Shown: in pieces, positions 8,638-16,978 of the stretch
Position numbering within the stretch: position 1 is the first letter of the stretch
Layout: each line of letters starts with the position of its first letter
Assembly (NCBI GenBank): GCA_021205455.1
Contig: JAJPXL010000136.1
Span: 1-64,000 of the forward strand
Origin: Clostridiales bacterium
Lineage (GTDB): Bacteria > Bacillota > Clostridia > Oscillospirales > Oscillospiraceae
DNA length: 64,000 nucleotides
Direction of reading: 5' to 3'
Translations under genes and position numbers: made by a program
Notes under the pieces: model-generated
What the model saw: only the letters and a program-made list of their open reading frames with translations
The model's database searches: none
Told to the model about the DNA's origin: nothing

Positions 8638-9351
8638 ATGAAATTGAGAATCTCTAAACCGATTACCCCCGCCCTTCTCTGCGGTCTGTTGGGCTGTGTG
8701 TGCTTTGGCGTTGGAGATTGGCTCATGCTCTACGGTGACACGACCTACTCCGGGACAATCTCCTGGCTGACCCAGGGCGCGGCGCAAATCGCCCCCTGGC
8801 GCAACAGTCTGGCGATGGCGCTGGCCTTTCCTGGCATCCTCCTGTACGGGATCGCACTGTTTGCGCTTGGGAGACTGCTCAATGAAGAGGGACGACAGCG
8901 GGTTTACCACTACCTGACAGCATTCAGCCTGACCCCGTGGCTGTGCCTGCATCTGTTTTACATCATGCTCCTGTATGGCTTCGCCTGGATGAGTGGGAAT
9001 GGGTACGCCTCCGCCGCCCTTCCGGTTTCGGAGGCGGTCTTCTCCCATTTTGCCTGGCTCATCCCGGTGAGCGAGGTATTGATGCTGCCGCCCTACCTCT
9101 ACTGGAGCTGGCTGGTGCTGCGGGGACAGAGCGTCCTGCCGTGGCAGATGGCTCTGGTCAATCCGCTCATTTTCTATGGACTGTTGAAGCTGCTCACCCT
9201 GCTCATGCCGGAGGGTGCGTTTCGTCTGGCTTTTACGAACGGCCTGATGAGCGAGAGCATGGTTTTATGGTTCGGATGTATACTGGCATGGTTGTACCTA
9301 CACCGAAACAGCAAACAACTTATAGCGTGGATCAATTGCAAGGAGAACTAA
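8638..9351 (+). CDS. Membrane protein, DUF6796-like
   Basis: 237 residues with 6-7 hydrophobic segments. The opening helix with VGDWLMLYGD resembles an uncharacterised Firmicutes membrane family I recall as DUF6796, with moderate certainty. The ATG at 8638 is very close to AGAGGG, so a TTG at 8644 is a possible alternative start. It lies 18 bp after the previous gene. Function is unknown. Confidence 0.7.
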   Translation: MKLRISKPITPALLCGLLGCVCFGVGDWLMLYGDTTYSGTISWLTQGAAQIAPWRNSLAMALAFPGILLYGIALFALGRLLNEEGRQRVYHYLTAFSLTPWLCLHLFYIMLLYGFAWMSGNGYASAALPVSEAVFSHFAWLIPVSEVLMLPPYLYWSWLVLRGQSVLPWQMALVNPLIFYGLLKLLTLLMPEGAFRLAFTNGLMSESMVLWFGCILAWLYLHRNSKQLIAWINCKEN

Positions 9352-9394
9352 ACATGGGTTTCTTTCAAAATACCTGCAAGGAAGGGGCATCAGC

Positions 9395-10057
9395 ATGAAA
9401 TACACAGGGCAATACTGGATCATGATCGCTCCATTTATGAAAAGACTGTTGGCGAAAAAGTATGGGCGAAAGGCCGCAGGAGAATACATCAGGAAAGCAA
9501 AGCCCATCTACCGGCAAATGCTGGCCCAGGCGGAGGACATCGGGGCCAAAAATCCGATGGCGCACAATATCTATATGTCCTTTGTGTTCATGGCAATTTG
9601 GAAAGCAGCTGACGGAGCCATCACGCCGGGCGATATGCGCAGTATGACCCGAGACCTGCTGGAACTGAACATCGTCCAAAAGGTCATGGGCGGCCTGGAT
9701 GTCAACAAGCCAAAGGACATGGACAAATTCAGGGTAAAGCTCCGTAAATGCGCAGAATGGATTGAAAATCATCCGGAGTATCAGGACAGGTCGTGGGATT
9801 TCCACCATGAGACGCCGCCTCTGGGCACCGGCATATTCTATTACTTTACGAGGTGTCCGTTGAACGATTACGCGAGAGCCTATGGCTATCTGGAGATTCT
9901 GCCGGTGATGTGCGAGCTGGATTATCGGTTGGCCGGTCTATACCACGCCAGGCTCTATCGCAAGCAAACCCTGGCCGGCGGTGGCAGCATATGTGATTAC
10001 TGGTATGTGGGCGACAGGGAACCAGAGTATTCTGAGGAAGAAAGGGAAAAACCATGA
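9395..10057 (+). CDS. ATC hydrolase-like protein (L-2-amino-thiazoline-4-carboxylate hydrolase family)
   Basis: 220 residues. The IGAKNPMAHNIYMSF helix, the later FHHETPPLGTGIFYYFTRCP segment and the Cys/Asp-containing LPVMCELDYRL resemble the ATC_hydrolase (PF14196-type) family. The named member opens a thiazoline ring, but most clostridial members sit beside regulators and methyltransferases with unknown substrates. The next gene begins 4 bp before its stop (ATGA), so the two are coupled. Confidence 0.7.
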   Translation: MKYTGQYWIMIAPFMKRLLAKKYGRKAAGEYIRKAKPIYRQMLAQAEDIGAKNPMAHNIYMSFVFMAIWKAADGAITPGDMRSMTRDLLELNIVQKVMGGLDVNKPKDMDKFRVKLRKCAEWIENHPEYQDRSWDFHHETPPLGTGIFYYFTRCPLNDYARAYGYLEILPVMCELDYRLAGLYHARLYRKQTLAGGGSICDYWYVGDREPEYSEEEREKP

Positions 10058-10689
10058 GCTTTCCCAGAGTAAAAAGCATCGGCGTAGTTCAGCTTCTGAA
10101 TCTGACCGATGAAGAAATCGAATCCATCGGCAGACGCATTGGTGAGGCGTTCTATGAGGAAGGCGAAGGCGTGTTTGCCCGGATTCCCCGTAAGGACGCA
10201 GTCAAGGCGCTTGAAATCATGACGGAGTGCTACTATCGTCTCGGCACCCTCTACGCGACTTCCGAACGGCAGGAGGGCTATCTTGCTTATTGGCGAAAGG
10301 GCGAAGCAAAGGAATGGGGCATGAAAATGATGCGTGTGTCCCTTCATATGGCGTGGCGGTTCCTGCGGGAGCTTTCCTTTCATTCGCTGAAAAAGTTGAT
10401 TCCGCTGATGAACAATCCGTATGAGAAGATATATCAGAAAGAGCCGGACTATGTGGTCGTTTCCATGGTCGCCGTTCGGCGGGAATTTCAGGGACAGGGA
10501 TTTTTGCGTGCGCTGCTGGAGGAACCGTTTCGCACTGCACGGGAGCGGAGCATCCCCTGCGTTCTGGACACAGACACGGAACTGAAAATGAAAAAGTACA
10601 TAGCCTGCGGCATGAAACTGTCGGCGGAAACACCGCTAAAAGGCGGCGGATGTATGTACACGATGGAGAGAGATTTTAGAGATGAATAA
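10054..10689 (+). CDS. GNAT family N-acetyltransferase
   Basis: 211 residues. The acetyl-CoA pyrophosphate loop is visible as VRREFQGQGFLRALL (141-155), followed by the beta5 segment IPCVLDTD and a C-terminal MYTMERD strand. The N-terminal ~125 residues are helical and poorly conserved. It overlaps both neighbours and is therefore cotranslated. It presumably acetylates a small molecule. Confidence 0.8.
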   Translation: MSFPRVKSIGVVQLLNLTDEEIESIGRRIGEAFYEEGEGVFARIPRKDAVKALEIMTECYYRLGTLYATSERQEGYLAYWRKGEAKEWGMKMMRVSLHMAWRFLRELSFHSLKKLIPLMNNPYEKIYQKEPDYVVVSMVAVRREFQGQGFLRALLEEPFRTARERSIPCVLDTDTELKMKKYIACGMKLSAETPLKGGGCMYTMERDFRDE

Positions 10690-11296
10690 AAAGATATGGG
10701 ACATTTATGCCCCGATTTATGAGAAGGCCATGCGGGGCGACCGGAAAGCATACGACCTGATGTACGAACGCATTCCCCAGGTCATTCGGGGTATGGATGT
10801 GCTGGAGGTTGCCACCGGTCCAGGCCTGCTGGCAAAGCACGTTGCCCATGCCACAAATAAAATGATCGCCACAGATTACTCCGATGGGATGATCAAGGAA
10901 GCGCGGAAGGGCAACTACCCCGGCAACCTCACTTTTGAGGTTGCAGACGCGGCAAATCTGCCCTATCCGGACGGCTCTTTTGATGCGGTCATCATCGCAA
11001 ATGCCCTGCATATCCTGCCGGATCCGCAGAAAGCGCTGCGGGAAATCGACCGGGTTTTGAAAGAAGATGGCCTGCTGATTGCGCCGAACTTTGTGAATCA
11101 CCAAAACGGAGCCGTTAGTGCCGTATGGTCAAAAATTCTCAGCATTGCCGGGGTCAAATTTGAACATCAGTGGAGCGCAGCGGAGTACCGGAGCTTTCTT
11201 GAAGCAAATGGCTGGGAGGTCATGAAGATGGAGGAAATGGCTGCCCGTCTCACGCTGGCCTATGTGGAATGCGTAAAGCGGGCAAAAGAAAGGTGA
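10682..11296 (+). CDS. Class I SAM-dependent methyltransferase (UbiE-like)
   Basis: 204 residues. SAM-binding motif I LEVATGPGLLAKHV begins at residue 41; the acidic loop ATDYSDGMI and motif IV SFDAVIIANALHILPDP follow. It closely fits the Methyltransf_11/UbiE group common in gut Clostridia. It overlaps the GNAT gene by 8 bp. The substrate is unknown; the operon context suggests modification of a small molecule or peptide. Confidence 0.85.
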   Translation: MNKKIWDIYAPIYEKAMRGDRKAYDLMYERIPQVIRGMDVLEVATGPGLLAKHVAHATNKMIATDYSDGMIKEARKGNYPGNLTFEVADAANLPYPDGSFDAVIIANALHILPDPQKALREIDRVLKEDGLLIAPNFVNHQNGAVSAVWSKILSIAGVKFEHQWSAAEYRSFLEANGWEVMKMEEMAARLTLAYVECVKRAKER

Positions 11297-11303
11297 CAAG
11301 GAC

Positions 11304-12116
11304 ATGGAAAAAATCACACTGACCGGCGTACCGGAGACCATGCTGCAAACGGTGTTTGCCCGGGCGCAGGAAACGCAGAAGCCAAATCACAAAATCACAG
11401 ACGAAAAGGCTGTGGAACTTGTTTCCCGCTTGGATTACGATTTTTCTCTTGCAGAGCGGGACAGTACCATGTCCAGCGGCGTAATCGCCCGCACACTTGT
11501 GCTTGACCGGCTGGTGAATAACTATTTACAGAACTGCCCCGGCGCGGTTGTGGTCAACCTGGCCTGCGGCCTGGATACGCGCTGCTATCGGATGAGCGGC
11601 TACGCGCACTGGTACAATCTTGATTTGCCGGAGGTGATCGAGGTGCGGAGGCGGCTCCTGCCGGAGGATGGCGGCCCCATCACGCAAATTGCCGCCTCCG
11701 CCATGGACGCCCGCTGGGCGGCGGAGGTGGAAGCGACGGGCAAGCCGATGCTTGTCATTCTGGAGGGGCTGACCATGTACCTGTCCGAAGCGGATGTCAG
11801 GCAGATTTTCTCGATTATAGCGGCGCATTTCCCGAATGTGACGGTGTTTACAGAAACCATGGTGCCCTTCATCGTGAAGATGGTGAAGGAAAAATCCATT
11901 GAGGGCAGCCACGCAAAATTCACATGGGGCGTCAGGAACGGCAGGACGCTGGCGGAGCTGCTGCCGGATTTTGAGCTTGTGGAAGAACACAGCCTTGTAG
12001 AGGGCATGGAAATCATAGCGCCCGTTTATAAAGCGATTGGGAAGATTCCGTTTGTGCGCAACCTGTCAAACAGGATTGTGGGGCTCCAATCAGACATCAT
12101 GGAAAGTCAGGGTTAA
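11304..12116 (+). CDS. Class I SAM-dependent methyltransferase, LCMT/TcmP-like family
   Basis: 270 residues. The VVVNLACGLDTRCYRM signature (82-97), NLDLPEVIEVRR and ILEGLTMYL mark the leucine carboxyl methyltransferase/TcmP-like family of O-methyltransferases. It lies 7 bp after the previous methyltransferase. Two consecutive methyltransferases with a GNAT and a hydrolase suggest tailoring of one product. Substrate assignment is not possible from sequence. Confidence 0.85.
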   Translation: MEKITLTGVPETMLQTVFARAQETQKPNHKITDEKAVELVSRLDYDFSLAERDSTMSSGVIARTLVLDRLVNNYLQNCPGAVVVNLACGLDTRCYRMSGYAHWYNLDLPEVIEVRRRLLPEDGGPITQIAASAMDARWAAEVEATGKPMLVILEGLTMYLSEADVRQIFSIIAAHFPNVTVFTETMVPFIVKMVKEKSIEGSHAKFTWGVRNGRTLAELLPDFELVEEHSLVEGMEIIAPVYKAIGKIPFVRNLSNRIVGLQSDIMESQG

Positions 12117-12626
12117 AATGATAATCACATTCGTTGCAACACTCCTGATTATGGCGGGCTATTTCCTTCTTTTGTACGGCGCGGTCGGCTTTGTGCAGGA
12201 TAAGCGATTCTTTTCCTCTGCGCCGAAGGAGAATCTGGCTGCGATTCCTGACAGGAAAGAGCGATTCCCTGGCGCGCATATCATAGGCTGGCTAAGATGT
12301 TGTCCATGTTCGGCATGGGAACCACCCGAATGGCGTTTGTCAAACGGGAAAGCATTTACAACCAGTTTTACTCCGACCTGATCACACCGCTTGAAGACGG
12401 GATTGATGTCAAAGACACCAGGATTCACTGCTTTTATGCAGAGAAGATGGGAAAGATCTATCTGAACCGCTATAAGAAGCACTTTGTGAATCCTGATATC
12501 CGCCGCTATCCGATGCAGCATGAGGAGCTGCTGGCCTGCTGCCCGCAGAAATGGGCAAGTGAAGTCCGGGATTGCTGCGGTATGCTGGCAGAGGAGCAAG
12601 CTCAGAAAAGCAATCCTTTCAGCTGA
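12117..12626 (+). pseudogene. Deletion chimera: membrane-protein N-terminus joined to a hydrolase-like C-terminus
   Basis: From ATG 12117 the frame reads MIITFVATLLIMAGYFLLLY, a membrane-protein start, up to HIIGW near 12290. After a frame change, ATG 12297 begins MLSMFGMGTTRM and runs to 12626 with IHCFYAEKMG and MQHEELL, like the catalytic-His end of alpha/beta hydrolases. Neither half is complete, so an internal deletion probably fused two genes around 12288-12297. Translation of the second half alone is possible. The first half starts 1 nt after the previous stop. Confidence 0.5.
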
Positions 12627-12669
12627 AAAAGTATGCCATAGGCGGCAGCCCTCCTGCAATGAGATGCGT

Positions 12670-13359
12670 TCAGCTGCCATCCCCGCGCATTTCTTTTAGC
12701 TGCTGAAACACATCATCGCACGCCTCTCGGATATTCAGCGTGGCGATTCGGTCGAAGCCGGTGTGGCCCGGATTGATTTGGACGATGATGGCGTCTCTCC
12801 GTCGATAGTTCCAATAGGCGCTCCCATAGTAGCCGTTGGTGCCAATCACAAGAATCAAATCCGCTTTCGAGATCCAGTCCTGCGCCTTTTGAACGCCCTC
12901 ATCCCAGAGCCCAATATGACTGTAAAGCTCCCAGGGGAGAATCGTTCCGCCGCAGGATTCACACTTGGGCAGTTCCTCCTGGTCCCATATCTCATAGCCG
13001 TCATAATGCCGCCCACATTTGGAACAGCGGTTGATTTGAAAGCTGCCCTGAATTTCCGCGACGTTTTTGGAACCGGCCATCGTGTGCATACAATCCTCGT
13101 TTGTCGTGATTATCCCAATCAGTTTCCCGGCCTCCTCCAGTTCACGCAGCGCATAGTGGCTTGGACTGGGCTTATAATGGTGCATTGCCTTGACATAGGA
13201 ACGCAAAAAGCGGTCATTTCTGAATCCGCCTGGGCGGATGGTGCGGGAAAGCTGCCCGTATGTCACACCCCCACCGGAAAGCGAGATTCCCGCGCCGGTG
13301 ATGGCCACCATGGCGTGGCTCCGGTCAATGTAATCGGCTAACTGCTGAATCTTGTCCAT
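12670..13359 (-). CDS. Sir2-family protein with Gln in place of the catalytic His
   Basis: 229 residues from ATG 13359, with AGAGGAGG upstream; an in-frame ATG at 13386 also has a ribosome binding site. NAD-binding GAGIS is at 22-26. Asn87 and Asp89 sit in TTNEDCMH, and four zinc Cys are at 112, 115, 133 and 136. The sirtuin HG motif reads IQG, so the catalytic His is Gln104. This matches the class-M (SirTM) sirtuins described as protein ADP-ribosyltransferases rather than deacetylases. No macrodomain or GcvH-like gene is adjacent. Fold is confident; activity is inference. Confidence 0.85.
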   Translation of the reverse strand: MDKIQQLADYIDRSHAMVAITGAGISLSGGGVTYGQLSRTIRPGGFRNDRFLRSYVKAMHHYKPSPSHYALRELEEAGKLIGIITTNEDCMHTMAGSKNVAEIQGSFQINRCSKCGRHYDGYEIWDQEELPKCESCGGTILPWELYSHIGLWDEGVQKAQDWISKADLILVIGTNGYYGSAYWNYRRRDAIIVQINPGHTGFDRIATLNIREACDDVFQQLKEMRGDGS

Positions 13360-13413
13360 ACTCTGACCTCCTCTGGAAAATTTCATCACTACCTCCTCCG
13401 GATGGCTCTGCAA

Positions 13414-14421
13414 TCAATCGAGGTATTGCCCATCCTTTTCGATCAGCTTTCCGTCCAACTCCACAGAGGCGCCTTCCAGGATGCAGTCAATGTGCCAGGC
13501 GTCGATCATCACGCTGCCGCCAAAGGAGCCATTGGAGCCGATTCCGATATGGGCAGCGCCATACATATGCTCTCCTTCGCTGGGGCTGACACGGATATCC
13601 GCAGTCCTGTCAAAGCCAAGGCCGAATTCTGCGATGCAGAACGTTTCCTCCGGGCCGTTGGGGTACTTCGCCGCAGCGGCGGCAAAGTCATCCGCGTAGC
13701 TGCCCCCCTGAATGGATACGGCGTAGCCGTTTTTGACCTGAAAGACGACCTTCTCCTCCATCAGCTCCTGCTTGAGGGCAGTATGGCAGTCAATCACCAG
13801 CGTGCCCTCGGCAGAGCCCTCGTCCACGCCCAGGTTCAGCGTTCCGGCGGGCAAAAGGATGAATGAACCGGGCGCGGTGCCGACGCCGCTGTGGGACCAG
13901 CCTGCAAGCTGTCCAACTTGAAAGGTCAGGTCGGTGCCGTTTTGCGCCGTAAGGCGCACGGTATGCCTGCCCAGGAATTGGCTGCCGATCCGGTCCGTTA
14001 CCCCGGCAATCTCATAAAACCGTTCCTTCGTCTTTGGCATCATGCGGTTCAGAAAATCACAGCTGTTACCGTTTGGCAGAAGCAAGAGACGGCTGGAGGG
14101 CTTGCGCCCTTCCCGTATCCGGGGCCAGGCGTCGGAGTGCAGCAGTCCGCGGGTGTAAATGGTTACGATGACATCCGCATCACAGCATACCGTCTCCACA
14201 AGCTCCGGGACCTTTTTCCCCGGTTCCGCCCAATAGCTGAGGCAAACCGGTGCAATCCCTCTCTGATACAGGTCCTCCTTCACGGCAAGATATAAGTCGT
14301 TCAGGCCATCGACCTGCTCTATACCCTCGCCGACCACAAGGACGACCTTTTCGCCCGCCCGAATCGCCAGCGCATCCTCCGCAATCAGGGCGGCGGTGTC
14401 CTTCCAATCCAATTTGCTCAT
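13414..14421 (-). CDS. M29-like aminopeptidase family protein
   Basis: 335 residues from ATG 14421 (GGAG 10 nt upstream; a GTG 6 nt earlier is less likely). The C-terminal part has EFGLGFDRTADI, GEHMYGAAHIGIGSN and HIDCILEGASVELDG, resembling metal-ligand regions of thermophilic aminopeptidase T (M29) and the NicX-like branch. The N-terminal domain begins WKDTAALIAEDALAI. It lies 55 bp before the sirtuin-like gene on the same strand and is probably cotranscribed. Peptidase activity is likely but not assured. Confidence 0.8.
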   Translation of the reverse strand: MSKLDWKDTAALIAEDALAIRAGEKVVLVVGEGIEQVDGLNDLYLAVKEDLYQRGIAPVCLSYWAEPGKKVPELVETVCCDADVIVTIYTRGLLHSDAWPRIREGRKPSSRLLLLPNGNSCDFLNRMMPKTKERFYEIAGVTDRIGSQFLGRHTVRLTAQNGTDLTFQVGQLAGWSHSGVGTAPGSFILLPAGTLNLGVDEGSAEGTLVIDCHTALKQELMEEKVVFQVKNGYAVSIQGGSYADDFAAAAAKYPNGPEETFCIAEFGLGFDRTADIRVSPSEGEHMYGAAHIGIGSNGSFGGSVMIDAWHIDCILEGASVELDGKLIEKDGQYLD

Positions 14422-14436
14422 CGTCACACAGCTCCT

Positions 14437-15102
14437 TTACTGCTCAAATTTTTCAAAGTAACCCCTGTCGTGGAACGCGAATTCCCTGCTTTTCACCCGC
14501 AGGGAGATTGCAAAAGGCAGGAGAATCAGGCAGACCGCAATGCCCAGGAAAATGCCGATACCTCCAACGACCTGCATCACCGTTACAGAGTGGCCCGTCA
14601 GCCACTTGAGCGCCGCCGTGCTGAGGGGTATCATCACACACCATGAGGTGACCAGCCCCGGCCCGTAAACCGTCTTTTTGCCCTTCCCGCGATAGCGGCG
14701 ATACATCAGAATACCGCTTCTGGTATGGTTGAAGGTCTCGCCCAGCCCAAAGAACAGTACAAGCGTGACCGCACTCGGTTCGACCCACTGCACGTTGATG
14801 GTCAGCAGAATCAGTACGAGTTCGGCCCCAAGATTTGTCACCATATTGGTGCAGCGGTTCTGCGGGTAAACCATCGGCTCCTTCGAGCCAAAACCCAGGT
14901 TGTTCATATAGTAAAAGCCCGCCGGGAAGGAGTTTTCCTCGAAGATGTGCATGGGAACGGCGATTGCCAGCATACAGGCCAGCTTGCGGCTCATCTCCCA
15001 TGTATCCCAATTCCAGACCAGTGCGCAGGCCATCACAACGCCTAAAAAGTAGACCGCATACAGCCACATCTGGTCACACCATCTGCTGAATCCTTTTTTC
15101 AC
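14437..15102 (-). CDS. HXXEE domain-containing membrane protein
   Basis: 221 residues with 5-6 hydrophobic segments. HIFEEN near residue 53 is the eponymous HXXEE motif, and LGETFNHTRSG later carries conserved E/H residues. The protein is integral to the membrane and function is unknown. It probably begins a three-gene leftward unit with the M29-like and sirtuin-like genes, since the gap to the next gene is only 15 bp. Confidence 0.8.
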   Translation of the reverse strand: MKKGFSRWCDQMWLYAVYFLGVVMACALVWNWDTWEMSRKLACMLAIAVPMHIFEENSFPAGFYYMNNLGFGSKEPMVYPQNRCTNMVTNLGAELVLILLTINVQWVEPSAVTLVLFFGLGETFNHTRSGILMYRRYRGKGKKTVYGPGLVTSWCVMIPLSTAALKWLTGHSVTVMQVVGGIGIFLGIAVCLILLPFAISLRVKSREFAFHDRGYFEKFEQ

Positions 15103-15602
15103 CTTGACTCACTCCTCTTACTGCGCATAAGCGCCTCATGGAACAGTGCTACAGCTGTTGCTATATATTATTATAGTCTCGTTAAAGCAACTTACAAGCA
15201 ACGTTTTTCCCATTTTGTCGCATGAATCCATTTACTTTTCCTCTTTTTCCTAACAGGCGTATTGCAGAGCGGAACTGTATGTATTCCTGCGGTATTGTAA
15301 AGCGCTTCCTGTAACAGTGTGTATCGTCCATGAAATGCCTGCGGAACCCAACAGCAGGGCGCGGCGATTCTGCGGCTATGCGGGAACAGATGGGTAGCGG
15401 TCGAGAAAGGAATCCCCTCGGTATGACTACCGAGGAGATTTGAACACAGCTCATTTTTTCATAGTCCATCATTCCACGAGGAACTTGGCACAAAAGCCAA
15501 CAGATGCGAGGGTATCCCTTTAAAATCAGAGGCAAAAAAGCGGAAAAACAAGTGACAAGCAGAAGTGCTTGTCGCCTGTTTTCTATGCAAAGGAGCAGCT
15601 TC
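15103..15602. other. 500-bp intergenic region
   Basis: No convincing gene. It holds a perfect 8-bp hairpin CCTCGGTA/TACCGAGG (15416-15435) with no T run, and the terminator at 15554. A leftward open frame at 15182-15535 has no ribosome binding site and no recognisable domain, and I reject it. Confidence 0.6.
15554..15573 (-). terminator. Terminator of the aldo/keto reductase gene
   Basis: 8-bp stem GACAAGCA/TGCTTGTC with a 4-nt loop. The leftward transcript continues ACTTGTTTTT. It lies 30 bp after the reductase stop. Confidence 0.7.
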
Positions 15603-16697
15603 TTATTTCCCGAATGCCTCGCAAATCATCCGCATCCGCGCACTCTGGCGAACATGGAACGGGCACCGGCTGTCACAGTGGCCGCAGCCAATGCAGTCTC
15701 CGGCTGTTTTGTCCAGCGTCAGGTAATGCTCTCTGGCCAGGTTGTCCCCCAGCATGGCCAGGTCATAGTATTTGTTGATTAACGCGATGTCGAGGCCCGC
15801 TGGGCAGGGATGACAGTGCTTGCAGTAAACGCAGATACCTTCGGATTCTTTCGGCGTATACCCGGCAATCACAGAGTAATCCTTCTGCTCGTCCGGGGCG
15901 CTGAAATAGTCCAATACCTCCATCAGCTCCGCCTCACTGCCATATCCGGGCACAACGGTGAGCACACCCGGCTTATCCAGGGCATACTGAATGCACTGAT
16001 GCTTTCCAAGCGCAACGCCGAAGGGTGATTGTTCCGCGTCCAGCAGCTGACCGCCGCAGAAGGGCTTCATCACGACGATGCCGACCCCCTCTTTCTCACA
16101 GCGGCGGTACAGTTCGTAGCGTTCCCTGCTGCTTCCGATGGCATAGTCCCCCTGCCCGTAGTCATACAGCGGATTGATGCTGAACATGAGGACATCCAGA
16201 ATCTCCAGATCCAGAACCCTGTGCGCCACTGCCGGCGTATGGGAGGACAGGCCGATGTGACGGACGATGCCCTTTTGCTTCAGCTCTAGAATGTAATCCA
16301 GGACGCCGTTTCTGATATAGGCGTTCAAGTCCTTCTCCTCATCCATGCAGTGGATAAAGCCGAAGTCTATGTAGTCCGTCCGCAGGCGCTCCAGCTGCCA
16401 TCTGACGGATTCCTTTATTTTCTTCAGGCTGGTCGTCCAGCCATATGCTCCGGACGTGTAGTCTGCGCCGAAGTGAACCTGCAAATAGACCTGGTCCCGC
16501 TTCCCTTCCAGCGCTTTGCCGTAGGCGTCAAAAATTGACGCATGGCCGCCTGCCATGTCGAAATAGTTGACGCCGTTCTCCACGGCGGCGCGAACGGTTG
16601 CAATGATTTCCGCCTCCGGACGCGCCCCGATCACGGAGGACCCCATTCCGATCGCGCTGATTTTTTCGCCCCCGTGGGGCAAGCTGCGATACTCCAT
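15603..16697 (-). CDS. Aldo/keto reductase with C-terminal Fe-S domain
   Basis: 364 residues from ATG 16697 (AAAGGAG upstream). The N-terminal AKR TIM barrel is shown by NYFDMAGGH, DYIDFGFIHCMD and HIGLSS. The C-terminal ~80 residues carry CVYCKHCHPC and CIGCGHCDSRCP, the cysteine pattern of a ferredoxin-like 4Fe-4S extension typical of anaerobe 'predicted oxidoreductase' AKRs. It is probably a cytoplasmic redox enzyme of unknown substrate. Monocistronic; terminator downstream. Confidence 0.9.
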   Translation of the reverse strand: MEYRSLPHGGEKISAIGMGSSVIGARPEAEIIATVRAAVENGVNYFDMAGGHASIFDAYGKALEGKRDQVYLQVHFGADYTSGAYGWTTSLKKIKESVRWQLERLRTDYIDFGFIHCMDEEKDLNAYIRNGVLDYILELKQKGIVRHIGLSSHTPAVAHRVLDLEILDVLMFSINPLYDYGQGDYAIGSSRERYELYRRCEKEGVGIVVMKPFCGGQLLDAEQSPFGVALGKHQCIQYALDKPGVLTVVPGYGSEAELMEVLDYFSAPDEQKDYSVIAGYTPKESEGICVYCKHCHPCPAGLDIALINKYYDLAMLGDNLAREHYLTLDKTAGDCIGCGHCDSRCPFHVRQSARMRMICEAFGK

Positions 16698-16896
16698 ATG
16701 CTTCTCCTTTCCACCTCTGCGGCAGGCATTCCGGCCGCGCCAGGCGTTTTGTTCCAATATGCTTCCGGCATCACTGCCCTGCTGCTGTCTATATTTTAGA
16801 GGGAGAACGCGGAAATGGCAAATGCTTTCTTTCTATCTCCGGGTATGCCTGAAAAGAATATCCGAGGACTTCCGGATAAATATTTTCCCCTTCCTC

Positions 16897-16925
16897 TTGA
16901 CTATGGCGTTCCGTTACACTATTAT
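16897..16925 (+). promoter_or_regulatory. Sigma-A promoter of the aminotransferase gene
   Basis: TTGACT (16897-16902), a 17-bp spacer and TATTAT (16920-16925), about 54 bp before the ATG. Confidence 0.7.
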
Positions 16926-16978
16926 ACTTGCAGAGGCGATATTTTCAACCAATATTAAACAAAGCGAGGCAAAACGTC

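Noticed and set aside
15182..15535. Leftward 117-codon open frame
   Set aside because: No ribosome binding site, no recognisable domain, and it lies in a hairpin-containing intergenic region.
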